A stretch of DNA of 59,576 nt, taken from Rhodospirillales bacterium (GTDB lineage Bacteria > Pseudomonadota > Alphaproteobacteria > Acetobacterales > Acetobacteraceae). This document shows, piece after piece, positions 1-7,688 of the stretch; within the stretch, counting starts at the first letter, position 1; every line of letters begins with the position of its first letter. A program made the translations under genes and the position numbers. The stretch is taken from positions 1 to 59,576 of the forward strand of contig JANYDF010000162.1 of assembly GCA_025359905.1 (NCBI GenBank). Direction: 5' to 3'. The notes beneath the pieces were generated by a model. It was given only the letters and a program-made list of their open reading frames with translations, was not told the DNA's origin and made no database searches.

Positions 1-2
1 GG

Positions 3-224
3 TGCCGACGCGTTGACCGACTGGCTATCGATGACGCCGGCAGATGGGCTGGCCTCCTGCCCGGGCTGCGCGACGCCACGACGATCAAAACGGCGGCGAA
101 GGTGCTGGAGCACGCGGGGTGGCTGATTGCCCCGACAATCGGCAACGGGGCGGCGCGTAAGGTGGCCTACGGGGTGAACCCCCGTGTCCATGTGGCACCA
201 TGTGTCATCCTAAAGAGCGTGTAG
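3..224 (+). CDS. C-terminal fragment of a DUF3987-like mobile-element primase/helicase protein (cut by window edge)
   Basis: An open frame runs from the window edge to TAG at 222-224 and encodes about 73 residues; the start lies outside. The visible end (VLEHAGWLIAPTIGNG, then YGVNPR) resembles the winged-helix-like tail of DUF3987 or similar phage and plasmid replication proteins, where a 'leu-glu-x-x-GWL' helix is followed by a short strand ending in 'VNPR'. That match is from memory of the family and rests on a short stretch, so the assignment is tentative. The neighbouring helix-turn-helix gene and tRNA-Ser fit an integrated element. The last 19 bases of the coding region carry one arm of an inverted repeat. 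Confidence 0.5.
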   Translation, partial: CRRVDRLAIDDAGRWAGLLPGLRDATTIKTAAKVLEHAGWLIAPTIGNGAARKVAYGVNPRVHVAPCVILKSV

Positions 225-322
225 CGGAAACACCACCCCCATTCTAGGAATTACTAAAGAAAGAAGCCTAATTTTGCTTATATGGTGACACATGTGACAC
301 ATGGACACATGGTGCCACATGG
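188..322. repeat. 19-bp perfect inverted repeat with iteron-like ACACATG copies
   Basis: Bases 188-206 are the exact reverse complement of bases 304-322 (arm at 304-322 begins GACACATGG). Each arm is itself partly palindromic (CCATGTGG facing CCATGTGT). Just before the right arm, GACACATG recurs at 287-294 and 296-303, giving copies spaced 9 and 8 bases apart. The arms flank the stop of the replication-protein fragment and an AT-rich 60-base stretch. Such clusters are typical of iteron origins or of operators for a small DNA-binding protein; which one applies here is inference. Confidence 0.7.
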
Positions 323-457
323 CCACACTGCTCCCACTCGCGAGAGGCAGCCAGTAGCGGCTGGGCGGGCTTTCGCGGCTAGCGTGATGGCTTGAAGCGG
401 CGCATGACCACGCTATATCGGAATGATAATAGCGCGCCATTCTCCAGAGCCTGATGC

Positions 458-727
458 ATGTTCCGCAAATGTATTTCCACGAACGCCGCTTCGGCATATC
501 TGGGCGTTGACCCGCAGGTGCTGGCGCAATGGCGTCATCGCGGGATCGGGCCGGGCTATGTCCGGTTGCCGTCCACGTTTGGCCGCAACCGCGCACCCAA
601 GCGCGGCGGCATCATAATCTATCAAGTCGAGGAGCTGGAAGCATTCGTGGCGCACCTGACGGTCCCGGCTGGACGAATGCCGCACCCGACCGCTGGCCGC
701 CCGCGTAGCCGCGTTTGCGCGGACTAG
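458..727 (+). CDS. small helix-turn-helix (AlpA/excisionase-like) DNA-binding protein
   Basis: This 89-residue basic protein has the layout of MerR-superfamily winged-helix domains found in AlpA regulators and excisionases. An N-terminal helix-turn-helix (about residues 8-30, AASAYLGVDPQVLAQWRHRG) is followed by a wing reaching a tyrosine (GGIIIYQVEELEAFV, about 50-65). The C-terminal tail is arginine- and proline-rich. It would be expected to bind element DNA, acting as a directionality factor or transcriptional regulator. It sits between a replication-protein fragment and tRNA-Ser, as such genes do in integrated elements. The start at ATG 458 has no strong ribosome binding site, so the N-terminus is uncertain. 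Confidence 0.6.
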   Translation: MFRKCISTNAASAYLGVDPQVLAQWRHRGIGPGYVRLPSTFGRNRAPKRGGIIIYQVEELEAFVAHLTVPAGRMPHPTAGRPRSRVCAD

Positions 728-789
728 ACCATGTCCAATCAAGACGGCGCGAGGGCCGGGGCGCAATAGCAACTCCTCGGCCAATCCTC

Positions 790-1332
790 TCACGGACAAA
801 TGGGAGGTTTGCTGGAAAAGCTAAGGTCGGAAAATTCAAATGGAGTCCCGGGAGTTGAAATAGTAACAGAGGTAAATAATACTGGTGTCCGCATTATAAG
901 ATACTCCTGCGCTAAATCTACTTTCAGAGACTGGATGTCTGATCCTTGAATTTCGCCCACGGCATTCCCGGCGACATCATAAAATGTCACGACATTGCTT
1001 GGATCGATGCTGCCCCACAGTATGCGAAAAAATCGGGACGGCATTTTGGGTGCGAATGTTATGTTGCCGCCTAGCAATGCAATATAAGGAGATTTCCCTG
1101 CCAATGAAGGCGTGCCGCGAAATGGATCAATACTATTCGAACCCGTTCCCTGGTATATCCCAATATTTCCGGCAACTGCGGTCGGATGTGGAGCATATCC
1201 ATCGCACGTTGGAATAGTCCCCACCGAGACGGATATTCCCTTGACATTATATTGCGCCATGGCCGAAGACGGCAGCGTTCCTGACGCAAAAATCACAATT
1301 GGCGCAACGGCACAAACCTGCAAGAATTTCAT
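790..1332 (-). CDS. exported hypothetical protein of the island
   Basis: A 180-residue product with a clear Sec signal peptide (MKFLQVCAVAPIVIFASG, cleavage likely after SSAMA near residue 27). I chose ATG 1332 over an upstream in-frame ATG at 1347 because it places the charged n-region directly before the hydrophobic core. The mature part is Ser/Thr/Gly-rich with alternating hydrophobics, suggesting a beta-sandwich. Its shape, with a middle block FRILWGSIDPSNVVTFYD and an end PFEFSDLSF, recalls exosortase/PEP-CTERM-associated surface proteins, but no C-terminal anchor is present. I do not recognise a specific family. The DNA is visibly AT-richer than the neighbouring core genes, consistent with horizontal acquisition. 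Confidence 0.6.
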   Translation of the reverse strand: MKFLQVCAVAPIVIFASGTLPSSAMAQYNVKGISVSVGTIPTCDGYAPHPTAVAGNIGIYQGTGSNSIDPFRGTPSLAGKSPYIALLGGNITFAPKMPSRFFRILWGSIDPSNVVTFYDVAGNAVGEIQGSDIQSLKVDLAQEYLIMRTPVLFTSVTISTPGTPFEFSDLSFSSKPPICP

Positions 1333-1905
1333 AGCATTCCCCCACACTCCGCTTGTTTCGATGTTAGTATCATAGGGTTCATTTCAGCGCAACCCCGCAA
1401 TTGGCCGACTAGTGGCGTAGTGGCGGTGGCCGAGTTTGGCTCAAAATCCCCGAAAAATGAACCATGGTTGATCCGCCAAGGCGGTGATATTTTTTCTCGG
1501 GGGGTGGCCGATCCGTCATCGCGGGCGCGTGGCTGCCCCCACGTCCCCCCCCGCCGTCGCGGGCACCGGTCGGCAGGAGGAGGTGCACTAGCTTCCCTTC
1601 TGGGCGCAACGCCGCGCTGCGTCGCCAGCCCGTGCCCGGCTGCCGTCTGATTTTCGCCGCACGCCCGCGCGCTCGCCCCCCGTGGCCGGATAGCCCCTAA
1701 TTCGGCGGCGCACTGGAGGATAATGCCCCCTCGAACATCGTCCGCAGATACGCGCACTGCTCACACGCAGGTTGGCGCGGCCAAAATCCGGGACCAAGTC
1801 GCGCTGCACAGGGGCTAGCGGGCGCACGCTTGGGGGTAGCTTTGGGGGTAACAGAATCGGCCACCTTAGAAAGCACAGTAAAATCGAATAGTTAGCAGAT
1901 AAAAT
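1333..1905. other. gene-poor stretch between the exported protein and tRNA-Ser; possible attachment region
   Basis: No convincing gene is seen here on either strand; open frames are short and have atypical composition. Bases 1500-1700 are extremely C-rich on the + strand. Bases 1829-1905 turn AT-rich and contain two direct copies of TTGGGGGTA (1830-1838 and 1842-1850), 12 bases apart, directly on the island side of the tRNA 3' end. Short repeats in that place can be arm-type binding sites for a tyrosine recombinase. No integrase is present in the window, so this is inference only. Confidence 0.35.
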
Positions 1906-1995
1906 TGGCGGAGGGAGTGGGATTCGAACCCACGGTACGCTTTCACGCACACACGCTTTCCAAGCGTGCGCCTTAAGCCGCTCGGCCATCCCTCC
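1906..1995 (-). tRNA. serT: tRNA-Ser (anticodon GGA)
   Basis: The minus strand folds as a class II tRNA. The acceptor stem GGAGGGA (5' end at 1995) pairs with TCCCTCC followed by G and an encoded CCA (1906-1908). The D arm, a five-base anticodon stem CACGC/GCGTG with loop TTGGAAA (anticodon GGA at 1959-1961 on the + strand), a long variable arm as in serine tRNAs, and the T arm GGGTTCGAATCCC are all visible. It reads UCC and UCU serine codons. Serine tRNA 3' ends are common integration sites, and the element-like genes lie on its 3' side. The gene symbol is only a generic label. Confidence 0.95.
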
Positions 1996-2027
1996 GGCGT
2001 CGGCAAGGCGCGGAAAATATCAGCGAC

Positions 2028-2055
2028 TGGCGGGAAGGCAAGCCTTTAACCGCCA
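2028..2055 (-). terminator. hairpin downstream of lepA
   Basis: On the minus strand, TGGCGG pairs with CCGCCA, and the inner AAGGC pairs with GCCTT around a TT loop, interrupted by a small TTA/C bulge. A T-rich run (GATATTTTCC) follows about 12 bases later. It sits between the lepA stop and tRNA-Ser in the same orientation, a sensible place for transcription termination. Confidence 0.5.
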
Positions 2056-2072
2056 ATAGTGACCTGCGCCAA

Positions 2073-3878
2073 TCAGGCGTCCATTTTCAGCGCAGCCAGG
2101 AAGGCGCTTTGCGGGATTTCCACCTTGCCGAACTGGCGCATCCGCTTTTTGCCTTCCTTCTGCTTGTCCAGCAGCTTGCGCTTACGGCTGATGTCGCCGC
2201 CGTAGCACTTCGCCGTCACGTCCTTGCTCATGGCGCTGATCGTCTCGCGTGCGATCACCTTGCCGCCGATGGCGGCCTGGATGGGGATTTTGAACAATTG
2301 GCGGGGGATCAGGTCTTTCAGCTTGGAGCAGATCGAGCGGCCGCGCGTGTCGGCCTGGCTGCGGTGGGCGATGAAGCTCAGCGCGTCGACCGGCTCGGCG
2401 TTGACCAGGATGGAAATGCGCACCAAGTCGCCTTCCTCGTAGCCGTCCATCGCGTAGTCGAAGCTCGCGTAGCCGCGGCTGACCGATTTCAGGCGGTCGT
2501 AGAAGTCGAACACCACTTCGTTCAGCGGCAGACGGTAGACCGCCATGGCGCGGTTGCCGACATAGGTCAGATCGGCTTGCTGGCCGCGCCGCTCGTTGCA
2601 CAGAGTCAGCACCGAGCCAAGGTATTCGTCGGGCACCATGATGGTGGCCTTGATCCACGGCTCCTCGATGTGGTCGATCACGCTGGGGTCCGGCATGTCG
2701 GCGGGGTTGTGCAGTTCCTCCATCGCGCCGTTGGTGCGGTGCACGCGGTAGACCACGCTCGGCGCGGTGGCGATCAGGTCGAGGTCGAATTCGCGCGACA
2801 GGCGTTCCTGGATGATCTCCAGGTGCAGCAGGCCCAGGAAGCCGCAGCGGTAGCCGAAGCCGAGGGCGGCCGAGCTTTCCGGCTCGTAGTGGAAGCTGGC
2901 GTCGTTCAGCCGCAGCTTGCCGAGGCTGTCGCGCAGCTTTTCGAAGTCGTCGGCGTCGATCGGGAACAGACCGCACCACACCACCGGGATCGACGGCTTG
3001 AATCCTGCCAGCGCCTCGGCGGTCGGGTTGCGCTCGTCGGTGATGGTGTCGCCGATGTTGCAGTCAGCCACGGTTTTGATCGCCGCCGTGATGTAGCCTA
3101 TCTCGCCCGGCCCAAGGTCGTCCACCGGCACCATGCGCGGGCTGAACACGCCGATCTGTTCGATGTGATGCACCGCGTTGTTGGACATCATGCGGATGCG
3201 CTGACCGCGCTTCATCCGCCCGTCCTTGATCCGCACCAGGATCACCACGCCGAGGTACTGGTCGTACCAGCTATCCACCAGCAGCGCCTTCAACGGCGCG
3301 TGGGCGTCGCCCTGGGGGGCGGGCAGGCGGTGCACCAGGGCTTCCAGCACCGTGTCGATGCCGATGCCGGTCTTGGCGCTGATCATCAGCGCGTCCGAGG
3401 TATCCAGCCCGATCACGTCCTCGATCTGCTGCTTCACCCGGTCCACTTCGGCGGCAGGAAGGTCGATTTTGTTCAGCACCGGCACAATCTCATGGTGCGC
3501 GTCGATGGCCTGATAGACATTGGCCAGCGTCTGCGCCTCCACGCCCTGCGAAGCATCGACCACCAGCAGCGAGCCTTCGCAGGCGGCCAGGCTGCGCGAC
3601 ACTTCGTAGGCGAAATCGACGTGGCCCGGCGTGTCCATCAAGTTGAGGATGTAGGTTTCCCCATTTTTCGCCACATAGGTCAGCCGGACGGTCTGCGCCT
3701 TGATGGTGATGCCGCGCTCTTTCTCAAGTTCCATATTATCAAGAACTTGCTCGGTCATCTCGCGCGAGGTGAGGGCGCCGGTGCTCTGGATCAGCCGGTC
3801 GGCCAGGGTGGATTTCCCGTGGTCGATATGGGCGATGATCGAGAAGTTGCGGATGTGGTCGGATGGCGTGTCGGTCAT
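2073..3878 (-). CDS. lepA: elongation factor 4 (LepA, ribosomal back-translocase GTPase)
   Basis: A 601-residue translational GTPase with the full LepA layout. The G1 motif is AHIDHGKST (residues 16-24), the G3 motif DTPGH (82-86) and the G4 motif NKID (136-139). Domain II and the EF-G-like domains III and V follow, then the LepA-specific C-terminal domain ending in a basic [20 protein letters not shown] stretch. Family length is about 600, so the start was set at ATG 3878 ([12 protein letters not shown]); the open frame extends 83 codons further upstream, but those residues have no counterpart in the family. LepA acts on elongating ribosomes at the membrane and cytosol under ionic stress. 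It is divergent from a truncated isocitrate dehydrogenase gene. Confidence 0.97.
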   Translation of the reverse strand: MTDTPSDHIRNFSIIAHIDHGKSTLADRLIQSTGALTSREMTEQVLDNMELEKERGITIKAQTVRLTYVAKNGETYILNLMDTPGHVDFAYEVSRSLAACEGSLLVVDASQGVEAQTLANVYQAIDAHHEIVPVLNKIDLPAAEVDRVKQQIEDVIGLDTSDALMISAKTGIGIDTVLEALVHRLPAPQGDAHAPLKALLVDSWYDQYLGVVILVRIKDGRMKRGQRIRMMSNNAVHHIEQIGVFSPRMVPVDDLGPGEIGYITAAIKTVADCNIGDTITDERNPTAEALAGFKPSIPVVWCGLFPIDADDFEKLRDSLGKLRLNDASFHYEPESSAALGFGYRCGFLGLLHLEIIQERLSREFDLDLIATAPSVVYRVHRTNGAMEELHNPADMPDPSVIDHIEEPWIKATIMVPDEYLGSVLTLCNERRGQQADLTYVGNRAMAVYRLPLNEVVFDFYDRLKSVSRGYASFDYAMDGYEEGDLVRISILVNAEPVDALSFIAHRSQADTRGRSICSKLKDLIPRQLFKIPIQAAIGGKVIARETISAMSKDVTAKCYGGDISRKRKLLDKQKEGKKRMRQFGKVEIPQSAFLAALKMDA

Positions 3879-3891
3879 GGGCGTCAAATAG

Positions 3892-4809
3892 GCTAGAGTC
3901 GAAAATTTATCCACCCGATCTGGTGATGCTGCGGCATGCTGCAGCGCAGCAAATCTGCTGGCCAGCATTCGCCGCACCAAACTGGCGCTGAAGGGGCCGC
4001 TGACCACACCGGTCGGCGGCGGGTTCCGTTCGGTCAATGTGCGGCTGCGCGAGACCTTCGGGCTGTACGCCAATGTCCGCCCGGTGCGCAGCATCGTCCC
4101 CGGCGGCCGGTTCGAGACTATCGACATCGTGCTGGTGCGCGAGAATCTCGAAGGCCTGTACGTGGCGTTCGAGCATTACATCCCAATTGGCGACGACCCG
4201 CACGCTGTGGCGATTTCGTCGGGCGTCAATACGCGCGATGGCTCGCGCCGTATCGCCCAATATGCGTTCGACTACGCGGTGCGCAACCAGCGCAAGAAGG
4301 TCACCATTGTCCACAAAGCCAACGTGTTGAAGGCGTTGACCGGGATCTTCCTGGAAACCGCGCAACAGGTGGCGGCGAAATACGCGGATCGGGTGGCGTC
4401 GGACGAACGCATCGTCGATGCCTGCGCCATGCAACTGGTGCTGAACCCGTGGCAGTTCGACATGATCGTCACGACCAACCTGTTCGGCGACATTCTGTCC
4501 GACGAACTGGCTGGGCTGGTCGGCGGGCTCGGTTTCGCGCCGGGGGCGAATATCGGCACCGATGCCGCGATTTTCGAGGCGGTGCACGGATCGGCGACCG
4601 ACATCGCGGGCAAAGGGATCGCCAACCCGGTGGCGCTGCTGCTGGCCGCCGGGATGATGCTGGAACATGTGGGCCGCCTGGATTTGGCGCAGCGGTTGCG
4701 CGCCGCGATTGATGCGGCGATCAATCTCGACGGCGTGAAAACCCGCGATATGGGCGGCACGGCGTCTACCACTGACTTCGCGGCGGCGGTGGCCAAACGG
4801 GTGCAGTGA
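3892..4809 (+). pseudogene. 5'-truncated NAD-type isocitrate dehydrogenase
   Basis: The frame encodes the last ~284 residues of an isocitrate/isopropylmalate dehydrogenase, closest in feel to the Acetobacteraceae NAD-dependent isocitrate dehydrogenase. Visible are [16 protein letters not shown], the substrate-binding S/N/R cluster (SVNVRLR), the catalytic Tyr region YAFDYA, the Lys in VHKANVLK, the Asp pair in NLFGDILSDE, and the cofactor loop HGSATDIAGKGIANP. The usual first ~57 residues, including the IPGDGIG loop, are missing. In-frame translation is open back only to TAG at 3889-3891, and the first normal start is GTG 4039. The missing part would have had to lie inside lepA, so the 5' end has been lost. 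The encoded enzyme is probably inactive. Confidence 0.75.
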
Positions 4810-4857
4810 GCCCTAGGCTGGCAAGCGCGCAACCTGCCAGCCGGAAGACCCGCCACT

Positions 4858-5475
4858 TTGGATAGCCCCAACCCGCCCGTTGCCCTCGGCTACTCGCCGC
4901 TGCCGCCGGGCTGCCTCGCCAATGTTGTCACCTGCCTGGAAATGCGCGCCCGTCCGGCAATGGCGCCGCAGCCGTTTCCGGCGGGCCTGACGCTGGAACG
5001 CTGGGAGCATCCGGCGACGGACGCTTACCGGGCGCTGTTCCGCCATGTCGGCGAGCGCTGGATGTGGGCGTCGCGCGTCATCATGCCGGAGGCGAAGCTG
5101 CGCGCGATTTTGGACGATCCGTGTGTGGAGGTGTCGCGCCTCATGCGCGGCGGCGAAGCAGTGGGCATTCTGGAACTCGACTTTCGCACCAAAGGCGAAT
5201 GCGAGCTCGGCTTCTTCGGGCTGGCGGCGGACGTGATCGGGCAGGGCATCGGCCGGAGCATGATGCAGGCGGCCATCGCGCGCGCCTGGGCTGCACCCAT
5301 CAACCGGTTCTGGGTGCATACCTGCAGTTTCGACCATCCGGCGGCGGTGCGCTTCTATCAGGCCAGCGGCTTCCGCCCGTATGCGCTGATGGTCGAAGTC
5401 CATCCCGATCCGCGCCTGACCGGCCAGATGCCGCGATCAGCCGCACCACATGTGCCGCTGATCGAGCCTGCCTGA
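4858..5475 (+). CDS. GNAT-family N-acetyltransferase
   Basis: A 205-residue protein with a C-terminal GNAT fold. The acetyl-CoA-binding motif A is seen as LAADVIGQGIGRSMM (about residues 121-135; Q/R-x-x-G-x-G/A type), and motif B as FYQASGFRPYALMV (about 164-177). The first ~45 residues are proline-rich and not part of the fold. The start at TTG 4858 follows GGAAG by 11 bases; no better start exists upstream after the previous stop. Members of this subgroup acetylate small amines or antibiotics, or protein termini; the substrate cannot be told from sequence. It lies 48 bases after the dehydrogenase fragment on the same strand. Confidence 0.85.
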   Translation: MDSPNPPVALGYSPLPPGCLANVVTCLEMRARPAMAPQPFPAGLTLERWEHPATDAYRALFRHVGERWMWASRVIMPEAKLRAILDDPCVEVSRLMRGGEAVGILELDFRTKGECELGFFGLAADVIGQGIGRSMMQAAIARAWAAPINRFWVHTCSFDHPAAVRFYQASGFRPYALMVEVHPDPRLTGQMPRSAAPHVPLIEPA

Positions 5476-5493
5476 CCCATAAACGCTGCTGCC

Positions 5494-5778
5494 TCAGTTC
5501 ATGCCGAGCGCGCGGCGATAGACGTCGAGCAGCGTCTCCAGTTCCTCCACTTCGGCCGGCTCCTTCTTGCGCAGCGAGATCAGCGCCCGCAGTACCTTGG
5601 GATCGAACCCGGCCGACTTGGCCTCGCCGTAGATATCCTTGATGTCGCTGGACAGCGCCTTGCGCTCTTCCTCCAGCCGTTCGATGCGCTCGACGATGCT
5701 GCGCAGGCGGTCAGCGGCGATGTTGCCCCACTGCGCATTTTCCTCGGTGCTATCTTTGCCGGTCGCGTCGAGTGCCAT
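5494..5778 (-). CDS. gapR: GapR-family nucleoid-associated protein (DUF2312)
   Basis: A 94-residue acidic-then-basic protein matching the alphaproteobacterial GapR/DUF2312 family over its length. It has the coiled-coil core LRSIVERIERLEEERKALSS (about residues 24-43), then the conserved DIKDIYGEAKSAGFDPKVLR and the tail LLDVYRRALG. In Caulobacter this protein encircles overtwisted AT-rich DNA and helps relieve positive supercoils during replication. The ATG at 5778 gives the usual family length; an upstream extension to 5826 would add 16 residues not seen in homologues. It follows the DUF1244 gene by 62 bases on the same strand, probably as one transcript. Confidence 0.93.
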   Translation of the reverse strand: MALDATGKDSTEENAQWGNIAADRLRSIVERIERLEEERKALSSDIKDIYGEAKSAGFDPKVLRALISLRKKEPAEVEELETLLDVYRRALGMN

Positions 5779-5840
5779 GGGGTCTCTCACGTATAGGAAG
5801 GGGGGCGGGCGGATTAGCCGCACCACCCCGAGCGGTCAAC

Positions 5841-6152
5841 CTAATGGCCGGGGTGCGACTTCGCCAGCGCGGCCTTTTGCGCATCGCTCGCCGGGGCCTG
5901 GTGCTTGGCCTGCCATTCCTTGTAAGGCATCCCATAGACCAGTTCGCGCGCGTCCGGGTCGGCAATCGTGACGCCTTGCAGCGCGCCCGCCTCGCGGAAC
6001 CAGCGGGCCAGGCAATTGCGGCAGAAGCCGGCCAAATTCATCATGTCGATATTCTGCACATCGGTGCGGTCGCGCAGATGCTCCACCAAGCGGCGGAACG
6101 CGGCGGCTTCCAGTTCCAGGCGGGTTTGCGCGTCGAGGTCGGGGATCGGCAT
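5841..6152 (-). CDS. DUF1244 domain-containing protein
   Basis: A 103-residue protein that matches the DUF1244 family end to end. It contains the hallmark DRTDVQNIDMMNLAGFCRNC (residues 28-47) with two cysteines in a CRNC arrangement, followed by a WF..AG helix and an acidic turn. The CxxC pair could bind metal or be redox active, but no function is established to my knowledge. The start at ATG 6152 gives the usual family length. It lies upstream of gapR and is divergent from glycerate kinase across an 87-base intergenic region that must hold both promoters. Confidence 0.9.
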   Translation of the reverse strand: MPIPDLDAQTRLELEAAAFRRLVEHLRDRTDVQNIDMMNLAGFCRNCLARWFREAGALQGVTIADPDARELVYGMPYKEWQAKHQAPASDAQKAALAKSHPGH

Positions 6153-6239
6153 TCGGGGTCTCCTGCAATGCGCCACAGATGGCGCGGGCGGCGGCACTTC
6201 GCCATACTCCGCTGGCAATGGCTGGGGTGGGAAGACGGC

Positions 6240-7514
6240 ATGGGCTGGGACGGGCCGCGGGCGCGCGCGTTGTTGACGGATGTGTTCCAAGCGGCCGTTG
6301 CCGCTGCCGACCCGCGCGTGGTGCTGGCGGGCCATCTGCCAGACAAGCCGCGCGGCCGCTGCGTGGTGGTCGGCGCTGGCAAGTCCGCCGCCGTGATGGC
6401 GGCAGCGCTTGAGGATGCGTGGCCGGATGTGACGCTCGCTGGCGTCGTCGTGACCCGCTACGGCCACGCGGTGCCCACCAAGCATATTGAGGTGATCGAG
6501 GCAGCGCATCCGGTGCCCGACGCCAGCGGCGAGGCCGGGGCCAAGCGCTTGCTCGCGGCGGTGCAAAGGCTGGGGCCGGACGATTTGGTGCTGTCGCTGA
6601 TGTCCGGCGGCGCATCTGCCTTGCTGCCGCTGGCGGCTCCCGGCTTGACGCTCGCCGACAAACAGGCGGTCAACCGGGCGCTGCTGGCCTGCGGGGCGGT
6701 GATCGGCGAGATGAACTGTGTGCGCAAGCACCTGTCCGCCATCAAGGGCGGGCGGCTGGCGGCGGCGGCGTTTCCGGCCCGTGTGGTCACGCTGGCGATC
6801 AGCGATGTGCCGGGCGACGACCCGGCGGTGATCGGCAGCGGTCCGACGGTGCCCGACCCGACCACCTTCGCCGATGCGCGGGCGATTCTGGCGCGCTACG
6901 GCATCGTGCCGTCGCCGCAAGTGGCGGCCCGGCTGGCCAGCGATAGCGATGAGACGCCCAAGCCCGGCAGCTTGCCGCACGCCGAATTCCGCATGATCGC
7001 CACCCCGTTGATGGCGCTGCAAGCCGCCGCTGCCACGGCGCGCGCGGCTGGTGTCGTGCCGCTGATCCTCGGCGATGCGCTGGAAGGCGAGAGCCGCGAA
7101 CTCGGTATCGTCATGTCGGGAATTGCCCGCAGCGTGCGGCTGCACGGTCTGCCGCTGGCCGGCCCGGCGCTGCTGCTGTCCGGCGGCGAGACCACGGTGA
7201 GCATCGGCGCCAGCAAGCCCGGCAAAGGCGGGCGCAACACCGAATTCCTGCTCGGCCTGACCGTGGCGCTGGGCGGCATACCCGGCATCTGGGCGGTGGC
7301 GGGCGACACCGACGGCATCGACGGCAGCGAGGATGCGGCGGGCGCGTTCACCGGCCCCGACACGCTGGCCCGCGCCCGCGCCCTGGGGCTCGACCCTGCT
7401 GCGGTGTTGGCCAGGCATGACAGTTTTTCGCTGTTTGAGGCGGCCGGCGATCTGCTGCGCACCGGCCCGACTCTCACCAATGTCAATGACTTGCGGGCAG
7501 TCCTGATCGCCTGA
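6240..7514 (+). CDS. ttuD: glycerate 2-kinase (MOFRL/TtuD family)
   Basis: A 424-residue enzyme of the glycerate 2-kinase / DUF4147-MOFRL family, older literature calling members hydroxypyruvate reductase (TtuD). It phosphorylates D-glycerate to 2-phosphoglycerate. Motifs in order are VVGAGKSAAVMA (43-54), SGGASALLP (122-130), KHLSAIKGGRLA (163-174), SDVPGDDPAVIGSGPT (188-203), then the C-terminal MOFRL block with SGGET, GRNTEFLLG and GDTDGIDG. ATG 6240 is the first in-frame ATG at a family-like N-terminus and is preceded by GGGAAG. The pyruvate kinase gene lies 174 bases downstream on the same strand; together they would carry glycerate to pyruvate, given enolase from elsewhere. Confidence 0.93.
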   Translation: MGWDGPRARALLTDVFQAAVAAADPRVVLAGHLPDKPRGRCVVVGAGKSAAVMAAALEDAWPDVTLAGVVVTRYGHAVPTKHIEVIEAAHPVPDASGEAGAKRLLAAVQRLGPDDLVLSLMSGGASALLPLAAPGLTLADKQAVNRALLACGAVIGEMNCVRKHLSAIKGGRLAAAAFPARVVTLAISDVPGDDPAVIGSGPTVPDPTTFADARAILARYGIVPSPQVAARLASDSDETPKPGSLPHAEFRMIATPLMALQAAAATARAAGVVPLILGDALEGESRELGIVMSGIARSVRLHGLPLAGPALLLSGGETTVSIGASKPGKGGRNTEFLLGLTVALGGIPGIWAVAGDTDGIDGSEDAAGAFTGPDTLARARALGLDPAAVLARHDSFSLFEAAGDLLRTGPTLTNVNDLRAVLIA

Positions 7515-7688
7515 TCCGCCGATTTCCCTCCGATTGACTGCATATAATCGACCAATTCGGGGGCGGGGATGTTTTTATCAGCGGGATTAATTTAAAAGCC
7601 CCGCGCAAAGTCCATTCGGCCTGACGACGAAGCCACGGCACACAGCCAAGGCTGTTCCGGGGGCTGCCACCGAGAGTAGGGAGCGACC

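Noticed and set aside
1329-1757. 142-codon leftward frame next to tRNA-Ser as an integrase remnant
   Set aside because: No tyrosine-recombinase motif (R, HxxR, Y) is visible; it is Arg/Ala/Gly-rich and covers C-runs, so it looks non-coding.
2109-3896. 595-codon open frame antisense to lepA
   Set aside because: It is the mirror of a highly conserved gene; its translation is His/Ala/Val-rich low-complexity text typical of the complementary strand of GC-rich coding DNA.
7530-7610. Possible terminator or riboswitch between glycerate kinase and pyruvate kinase
   Set aside because: GCGGGG and CCCCGC segments can pair only across a ~40-base AT-rich loop, and no known riboswitch core was recognised.
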